A stretch of 36,305 nt of DNA, taken from contig NZET01000001.1 of assembly GCA_002690455.1 (NCBI GenBank), positions 1-36,305 of the forward strand. Direction: 5' to 3'. Positions 31,722 through 36,305 of this stretch are shown here, in pieces (position 1 is the stretch's first letter; every line of letters begins with the position of its first letter). The position numbers were made by a program, and so were the translations under genes. The notes under the pieces are model-generated. The model was not told where the DNA came from. It worked only from the letters and a program-made list of their open reading frames with translations, and did no database searches. This DNA comes from Kiloniella sp. (GTDB taxonomy: Bacteria; Pseudomonadota; Alphaproteobacteria; UBA7985).

Positions 31722-32680
31722 TGCACAGGACAGTATTCACAAAGGCACTGAGTTTCAGTGTGGCGCTTGTAGCGCTTGGCCTGCTGAGTGCATGCGGTCA
31801 GTCGCGATATCAGCCTGTTATCGCAGAGAACGTTTTCGCACCTGCAACCCGGGTTGAAGATCCCGCAACTGCGGAGGTACAGAACCTGTTCGCCAATCAG
31901 CAGGCTGCGGCAGGTCCGACCTACTCACGCTCCAATCAACCATCTATTCCGCCGTCTCAAGCACCTGTGCCGGTCGTAACCCGCCCCCAAATGGTGCCAA
32001 TTACCGGAACACAGCAGCCAAGCTACAATTGTGCCGTCGCGCCAACCACACAGGCACAGTACGAGGCCTATCAGGCATACTGCGCCTATGCCGTTCGGCA
32101 GACGACTCGCCTTCAGTCTGAGCCAACCCCGATCGATGCGCCGTCTCGCCCGGTGTTCGTATCCCGCTCCTTCGATTGTACGATGGAGCTGAGCAATAAG
32201 GCTGAGTTGACTTTCTTCCGTGCGCACTGCCTCGCGGCGGTCGCGGCACCGATCAAGGTGCCAGTGAACACCCAAGTCGCGGCACAACCAAGCCCCGGCC
32301 CCATGATTGGCGTATCGACTGCAGCTCCGACCATCGTTCCTGCGAGGCAGCAACCCGTCGCGACAACCAGTGTGGGCAGCGCGCAAACAGCCGTCCCCCC
32401 TATGCCCGTCCCCAAGTCACGGCCGACAACCAGCCTTACGGCTTGGCGACCCGTCGTTCAAAGCCCGCAGCCAGCCGTTGTGCAGCCAATATCGCAGAGC
32501 GGCAACACTGCGGCGCAACAGCCGCTTCTGACGGGCAGTTTTCAACCCGCCAACCTAACGGAAGTGCAACGCCCGGCGACGGCTCCTGTGGCTGCGACAG
32601 CCGTTGTAGCCCCTTACGATTGCGATATCCTGCCCACAACTCGGAACGAATTGGCCCTCTATCAATCGTCATGCAGCTAA
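31721..32680 (+). CDS. Lipoprotein with three C-x16-C modules
   Basis: A 319-residue predicted lipoprotein. Signal peptide MHRTVFTKALSFSVALVALG is followed by lipobox LLSAC, with Cys25 as the lipidation site. The mature protein is Pro/Gln/Ala/Val-rich and probably largely unstructured, interrupted by three short modules with Cys104/Cys121, Cys153/Cys170 and Cys301/Cys318. Each is (Y/F)-(N/D)-C followed by 16 residues containing E/Q and an aromatic pair, then C. I recognise no family. The long frame from 31625 is rejected because the lipobox fixes the start at 31721. It converges on the L,D-transpeptidase gene, and both products would act at the envelope. Confidence 0.72.
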   Translation: MHRTVFTKALSFSVALVALGLLSACGQSRYQPVIAENVFAPATRVEDPATAEVQNLFANQQAAAGPTYSRSNQPSIPPSQAPVPVVTRPQMVPITGTQQPSYNCAVAPTTQAQYEAYQAYCAYAVRQTTRLQSEPTPIDAPSRPVFVSRSFDCTMELSNKAELTFFRAHCLAAVAAPIKVPVNTQVAAQPSPGPMIGVSTAAPTIVPARQQPVATTSVGSAQTAVPPMPVPKSRPTTSLTAWRPVVQSPQPAVVQPISQSGNTAAQQPLLTGSFQPANLTEVQRPATAPVAATAVVAPYDCDILPTTRNELALYQSSCS

Positions 32681-32744
32681 ACCGCGACAGCAGTCTGGCG
32701 TTTGGGGTCCGACCACAAAAGCAGTGATGCTTTGAGAGGGTTCG

Positions 32745-34406
32745 CTAGAGTAAATTCAGTCCGAGGAAACGCGCCAACTGAGCGTCTTCACCATAAATAT
32801 CCGGCTTGAAAAAGAGCCTTCCGTGTTCCGTCAGCCCGACGGTCGAGTAAATCATATTAACCGGAATTGGCCTTGGCAGGCGCTCGACTGTTGTCTTGCC
32901 ACTGGACATGGCGCGACTCACGTCTTCAGGCGTCCAAGCCTTTTGCTGTGCCATGATCCAAAGGGCTAGCAAGTGGGCATGGCCAACGCGGACACAGCCC
33001 GAGGAGAGGCTGCGAATACCGTCCCCATAGCGGGCGCTGTCCGGGCTGTCATGAAGAAAGATAGCTTGGTCATTGGTCAGAGAGAAGCGCACGCCGCCCA
33101 GCTGATTGTTGGGGTGGGAGGGCGACATGCGGAAGCGGAAGGGAATCTCGGAACGTTGGCCATAGGACGACCAGTTCACGGCGGTTGCCGGTATGGCCTG
33201 GCCGGCAAGATCGACGATCTCAATACCCATACCATGGATCTGCTCGGGATCACGTGCCAGGATAGGCAGTAGGTCTTGGCGGACGACCACTGGCGGCAGG
33301 GTCCATTCAGGGCTGAACTTCAAATCAATGATGTGGTCGATCATAATCGGCGTTTTCCGATCCGGGGTGCCAACGACGACCGGCAGTTCAAAGCTAAGCC
33401 GTCTCGCCTCGTAGACACGAAGCCGCTGCAGGCCAAGGTCGACCACCACGTGGTGCTCAGGGTGGATAAGCAACGGTGCACGCTCCCGGTGCATGGCAAG
33501 TGCAGCCTTAGAAGTCTGAAACGGCGTCAGACGGTTGGTAGCAAGTTCGGTCCGCAACGCCCGATAAAGGGGCGTCCGGGGACGGAAGCTATCGAGCCAA
33601 GCGCTTACGCTCCGAGAACGATAGGCCAATTTAAAACCATCATCAAAGTTTGCAGGTACTGCATCAGCCCGCAAGCCATCCCGCAAATGTATGGCAAATC
33701 TGAGGAGGCCAAGCGTCAGTGCAAAAACAACGGCAACCTCTGCTGCTCCTGCTCCCTGCCGCAGACCCTGTTCCATCCGATTGAGATAAGTTTCTCTGGG
33801 CAGGCCGTCTTCGACCGACCTAGCGAGCAGGCTATAGGCGCCATGCCCGAGGTCCGTCCAACCCGTGTCATAATGCCAGAGTGGACGGTAGTTTGCTTGC
33901 TGATAAAGCCGCGCAGCCCGAGCGACCATTGGATCAGGGTCGGTCAAAAATCCAGCGGCATAGTTAGAGAGCGCTCGGATTTCAGGAGCCTCTGGGCTCG
34001 ACTGCGACTCATGCTGTGGCTGTTGCTGTTCAAGCCCGAGATCTCTGGACAGCGCCTCGCCCTGGCGCACGGACGAGGACGTAGGGCGTGCAGGCTGCGA
34101 ACGACGCTGCGGTGTCTCATGCGACCCGCTGTATCGCGTTGACGTGGTAGCCTGGGGCTGACTGACGGGGCCGTATCCGTGAGAGGACAGCAGCGGTTGT
34201 GTGGTGAGAACCTGCCCATCGCTCCAACCTTGCGCGCTGGCGGCGCTGGCAAGGCTGCAAGCTGCGACCAAAGCACCGGCGACGAGTGCCTTTGCATCAC
34301 CAGTTCGGATCACCGGCGCGACCGTGGTCTGCAATCCGACACGATGTAGTCCCGAGACGGCCTTACGACCGATGCGGATGCCAACGCCTGCAAAAGAACC
34401 CCGCAT
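32745..34406 (-). CDS. L,D-transpeptidase, YcbB/LdtD type
   Basis: A 553-residue peptidoglycan L,D-transpeptidase, forming 3-3 cross-links between stem peptides in the periplasm. The N-terminus has an export signal (ALVAGALVAACSLASAASAQ) after a basic lead, then a Gln/Ser/Pro-rich linker (~70-140). A YcbB-type scaffold with LWHYDTGWTDLGHGAYSLL follows (33824-33880). The YkuD catalytic domain contains HDSPDSARYG and LSSGCVRVGHAH with nucleophile Cys471. The PEHHVVVDLGLQRLRVYE strand is the usual start of that domain. ATG at 34406 is preferred to a TTG at 34436; neither has a strong ribosome-binding site. A peptidoglycan-binding-like helical segment may lie between linker and catalytic part, as in E. 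coli YcbB. Confidence 0.88.
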   Translation of the reverse strand: MRGSFAGVGIRIGRKAVSGLHRVGLQTTVAPVIRTGDAKALVAGALVAACSLASAASAQGWSDGQVLTTQPLLSSHGYGPVSQPQATTSTRYSGSHETPQRRSQPARPTSSSVRQGEALSRDLGLEQQQPQHESQSSPEAPEIRALSNYAAGFLTDPDPMVARAARLYQQANYRPLWHYDTGWTDLGHGAYSLLARSVEDGLPRETYLNRMEQGLRQGAGAAEVAVVFALTLGLLRFAIHLRDGLRADAVPANFDDGFKLAYRSRSVSAWLDSFRPRTPLYRALRTELATNRLTPFQTSKAALAMHRERAPLLIHPEHHVVVDLGLQRLRVYEARRLSFELPVVVGTPDRKTPIMIDHIIDLKFSPEWTLPPVVVRQDLLPILARDPEQIHGMGIEIVDLAGQAIPATAVNWSSYGQRSEIPFRFRMSPSHPNNQLGGVRFSLTNDQAIFLHDSPDSARYGDGIRSLSSGCVRVGHAHLLALWIMAQQKAWTPEDVSRAMSSGKTTVERLPRPIPVNMIYSTVGLTEHGRLFFKPDIYGEDAQLARFLGLNLL

Positions 34407-34502
34407 CACCACACGAATTATTCCGATAATGTACAATTACAGAGGGTATATCATGCTTTGCATGCGAGGCGCAAAGCGCTCTATGCGGTCTGAAGTCGTC
34501 TT

Positions 34503-34530
34503 GGGTCTGTAAATTGCGGTTTGCAGACCC
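34503..34530. repeat. 11-bp-arm hairpin in the divergent ldt/FMN-reductase promoter region
   Basis: GGGTCTGTAAA (34503-34513) and TTTGCAGACCC (34520-34530) are inverted copies with one mismatch and a 6-nt loop. They lie between two divergently transcribed genes. No T-tract follows on either strand, so an operator or mRNA leader hairpin is more likely than a terminator. Confidence 0.6.
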
Positions 34531-34581
34531 CGCCGAGCGTACTACGTCATGCAAGTAGACCGTAATTCTGGGCGCGTTTTG

Positions 34582-35148
34582 ATGACTAAGTTTTCTCCAT
34601 TAATTGTCGGTGTTTGTGGTTCGGCCCGCCACGGGTCGTTTAACCACGTGGTTTTGGATCATGCCCTTGCCCATGCCGAGGCACTCGGCGCGCGGGTCAC
34701 AAAAATTGAGATGAAGGGCGATACCTTTCCCAATTTCTGTGAGGATCTGGAGACCCGAGATGGTCGCCCAAGCGCACTCAATGACATCCGGCGCCTGTGT
34801 GTCGAGGCAGACGGCTACATCATGGCATCGCCTGAATATAATGGCGGCCCAACGGGGATCCTGAAAAACTTCATCGACTGGGTGTCTCGCTCTTCTGATG
34901 AAGTGCCAGGCACGCCATTTCGCCATAAGCCAGTCGGCCTACTGTCGGCGTCGACAGGTCGCTTGGGTGGGATCAAAGGTCTGCAGTGCCTTCGCATGGT
35001 TCTCAGCCATCTTGGCATGCACATCTCCGGTAAGGAATTTGCCTTCTCCGGCGCGCGGGAGAACACCGCGGACGGCAAAGTCACAAATGAATTTATGGCC
35101 GGTGAAGTCGAAGCGGTCGCGGCACGCGTCTTTGAACTCAGCCGATGA
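34582..35148 (+). CDS. NADPH-dependent FMN reductase family flavoprotein
   Basis: A ~188-residue flavodoxin-like protein. GVCGSARHGSFNH near the N-terminus is the FMN phosphate-binding loop, and SPEYNGGPTGILKNFIDWVSR matches the family's PEYN-G-P-LKN-DW motif closely. Such enzymes reduce FMN, quinones, chromate or azo dyes with NAD(P)H; the substrate here is not known. ATG at 34582 (MTKFSPLIVG) fits family length better than the ATG at 34549, though both lack a strong ribosome-binding site. Its stop overlaps the next start by four bases (ATGA), so the two genes are one operon. Confidence 0.88.
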   Translation: MTKFSPLIVGVCGSARHGSFNHVVLDHALAHAEALGARVTKIEMKGDTFPNFCEDLETRDGRPSALNDIRRLCVEADGYIMASPEYNGGPTGILKNFIDWVSRSSDEVPGTPFRHKPVGLLSASTGRLGGIKGLQCLRMVLSHLGMHISGKEFAFSGARENTADGKVTNEFMAGEVEAVAARVFELSR

Positions 35149-36062
35149 ACCAAAAGTTCAGCGAGGCGCGCTGGGGTGCGCTCCAGACCTATGGTTATGG
35201 GCTGTCCGATGACGCCGATAAGACGGGTGATGGCGAAGATGCGGCGGCGCTGTTCTTTCATGGCAATGGCTTTTCTGCCCTGACCTATAACAGCTTGCTC
35301 AGCGAGCTTGCGCCAAGGCTCAGCTTGCGCGCTATTGACCTACAAGGGCATGGGCGCAGCGACGACATCCCTAACCTCGCCCAGCTGCGCAACTGGCAGA
35401 TTTACCGAAGCAATGTAGAGTACACGCTGAAACGCAATGGCCCTTCAATCCTGATGGGGCATTCAATGGGTGCGTTGTGCTCACTGTTCACTGCGATGAA
35501 ACGTCCAGAGGAAGTGCGCGGTCTCGTGCTGCTAGAGCCGGTTTTCTTTCCGACAGTTTTTATGCTCGGTCTGTCAGTAGCCCGCGTTCTGAATATCGAG
35601 GCCCGCGGTAACCGACTGATTCCACAGGCGCGGGAACGTCGGTCTTATTTCGACAGCGAAGAGCAAGCGGTTCAATATTTTCTCGGCCGCAAGGGCTTGA
35701 AGACCTGGCCCGAGCGAGCGGTTCGCGACTACAGCCGGTCGGTGCTGCGCCCGCGTCGCGATGGTCAGCCAGGGCTGGAATTGAAGCTACACCAAGAGAT
35801 CGAGGCCATGAACTTCGAAACGCTGCCTGCGGGGCTTTGGCCGGCCAAGCATTTGCCGATGCCAATTCTGGTGCTCCGCGGAGGTAGCAAGGGCAGTACA
35901 GTTACCGACAGCCGCCTGCGCTGGCTTGCGCGGCTGGCCCCACGTCTGAGTGTGCGCAGTCACGGTGGTACTGGGCATGCGCTGCCCGTGGATCAGGCGG
36001 AGTGGTGCGCAGAAGCCATCGCATCTTGGTACAGTGATCTGAGAGAGAGGTCTGTGGGCTGA
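35145..36062 (+). CDS. Alpha/beta hydrolase
   Basis: A 305-residue alpha/beta-fold hydrolase. HGNGFSALTY at ~39-48 is the oxyanion region, Ser107 in MGHSMGA is the nucleophile, and TGHALPVD near the C-terminus carries the catalytic His. IDLQGHGRSDDIP is the typical strand-4 loop, and an acid residue is expected before LVLRGGSKG. There is no signal peptide. It overlaps the FMN-reductase stop by four bases and is probably translationally coupled to it. A role in detoxification or catabolism with the reductase is conceivable but not shown. The substrate is unknown. Confidence 0.86.
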   Translation: MNQKFSEARWGALQTYGYGLSDDADKTGDGEDAAALFFHGNGFSALTYNSLLSELAPRLSLRAIDLQGHGRSDDIPNLAQLRNWQIYRSNVEYTLKRNGPSILMGHSMGALCSLFTAMKRPEEVRGLVLLEPVFFPTVFMLGLSVARVLNIEARGNRLIPQARERRSYFDSEEQAVQYFLGRKGLKTWPERAVRDYSRSVLRPRRDGQPGLELKLHQEIEAMNFETLPAGLWPAKHLPMPILVLRGGSKGSTVTDSRLRWLARLAPRLSVRSHGGTGHALPVDQAEWCAEAIASWYSDLRERSVG

Positions 36063-36152
36063 GGCCCTCGGGTTTCAACTCTGGCAAAGGAACGCGTTTG
36101 GGCGTCTCAGTGGAAGCGGAGCAGGGTCTAGAAAATGACCGTTCTAAGCCCC

Positions 36153-36181
36153 TTGCACGCGATCCCCACGATCAATATTAT
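36153..36181 (+). promoter_or_regulatory. Sigma-70 promoter for tRNA-Pro(TGG)
   Basis: TTGCAC (36153-36158) and TATTAT (36176-36181) are separated by exactly 17 bp and match the housekeeping consensus well. The tRNA begins 35 bases after the -10 box, a normal distance for a short processed 5' leader. Confidence 0.62.
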
Positions 36182-36216
36182 TGCGGAACTTTCAGGCCGT
36201 TGTGTTTGAGAGCGGT

Positions 36217-36293
36217 CGGGGCATGGCGCAGCCTGGTAGCGCACCTGTTTTGGGTACAGGGGGTCGCAAGTTCGAATCTTGCTGCCCCGACCA
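36217..36293 (+). tRNA. tRNA-Pro (anticodon TGG)
   Basis: A complete 77-nt cloverleaf. The acceptor is CGGGGCA/TGCCCCG, the D arm GCGC...GCGC with the AGCCTGGTA loop, and the anticodon stem CCTGT/ACAGG around TTTGGGT giving TGG. The T arm is GCAAG-TTCGAAT-CTTGC, and CCA is encoded at 36291-36293. The D arm is identical to that of the Pro-GGG gene at 9429. Confidence 0.97.
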
Positions 36294-36305
36294 TCTTCAC
36301 AAAAA

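Noticed and set aside
32718-32733. Bidirectional terminator between the lipoprotein and L,D-transpeptidase genes
   Set aside because: The AAAGC/GCTTT stem is only five AT-rich pairs with no T-tract, too weak to call.
33276-34142. 288-codon plus-strand open frame inside the L,D-transpeptidase gene
   Set aside because: It is antisense to a gene with clear catalytic motifs; composition is random and no domain is recognisable.

Overview
The window looks like an ordinary, well-packed chromosomal segment of an alphaproteobacterium. The gene content supports this: ATP-type PEP carboxykinase, HspQ, TtcA, a YcbB-type L,D-transpeptidase, an AbrB-family permease, an NlpC/P60 protein of the alphaproteobacterial SH3-SH3-C40 type, and a methyltetrahydrofolate methyltransferase trio. 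GANTC sites, the CcrM methylation target, are also clustered in some intergenic gaps. I cannot place it below class level. There are no insertion sequences, integrases, CRISPR arrays or rRNA genes. Three tRNA genes are present: Pro-GGG, Val-TAC and Pro-TGG.

Layout. 277-5722 (minus strand): a one-carbon cluster (PF13769-type protein, short MetF-like reductase, methyltetrahydrofolate methyltransferase) lies downstream of lpdA and an overlapping NadR-like kinase, preceded by a secreted protein with a C-terminal I78-like domain. 5914-9000 (minus): a 1028-residue repeat protein with a DUF4347-like head, an Ig-like segment and four Calx-beta-like units. 9429-11688: tRNA-Pro(GGG), malonyl-CoA decarboxylase and a convergent alpha/beta hydrolase whose 3' end overlaps it. 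11792-17035 (plus): an ECF-like sigma factor, a one-TM probable anti-sigma protein and a membrane-anchored CnrX/Spy-like protein, followed by a secreted DUF1800/DUF1501 pair. 17250-20196: AbrB-family permease, tRNA-Val, ttcA and a small secreted protein. 20222-27464 (minus): a likely operon of membrane fusion protein, RND pump, M19 dipeptidase-like protein and NlpC/P60-like protein. 27675-31351 (plus): a stand-alone FabH, a long regulatory-looking gap, pckA and hspQ. 31721-36293: a Cys-repeat lipoprotein, a convergent L,D-transpeptidase, an FMN reductase with an overlapping alpha/beta hydrolase, and tRNA-Pro(TGG) behind a near-consensus promoter.

The strongest candidate for an undescribed system is the 11792-17035 block. 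It has the architecture of a CnrYXH-like envelope-sensing sigma switch placed directly before a DUF1800/DUF1501 pair. However, the sensor has no histidines at all, so metal sensing of the CnrX kind is unlikely. Other unusual points are an NlpC/P60 protein whose catalytic Cys is replaced by Gly, an M19 protein with an altered metal-ligand motif beside it, an RND adaptor with a duplicated two-Cys C-terminal module, a lipoprotein with three C-x16-C modules, and a pckA upstream region holding a perfect 16-bp palindrome and an intrinsic terminator before the start codon.
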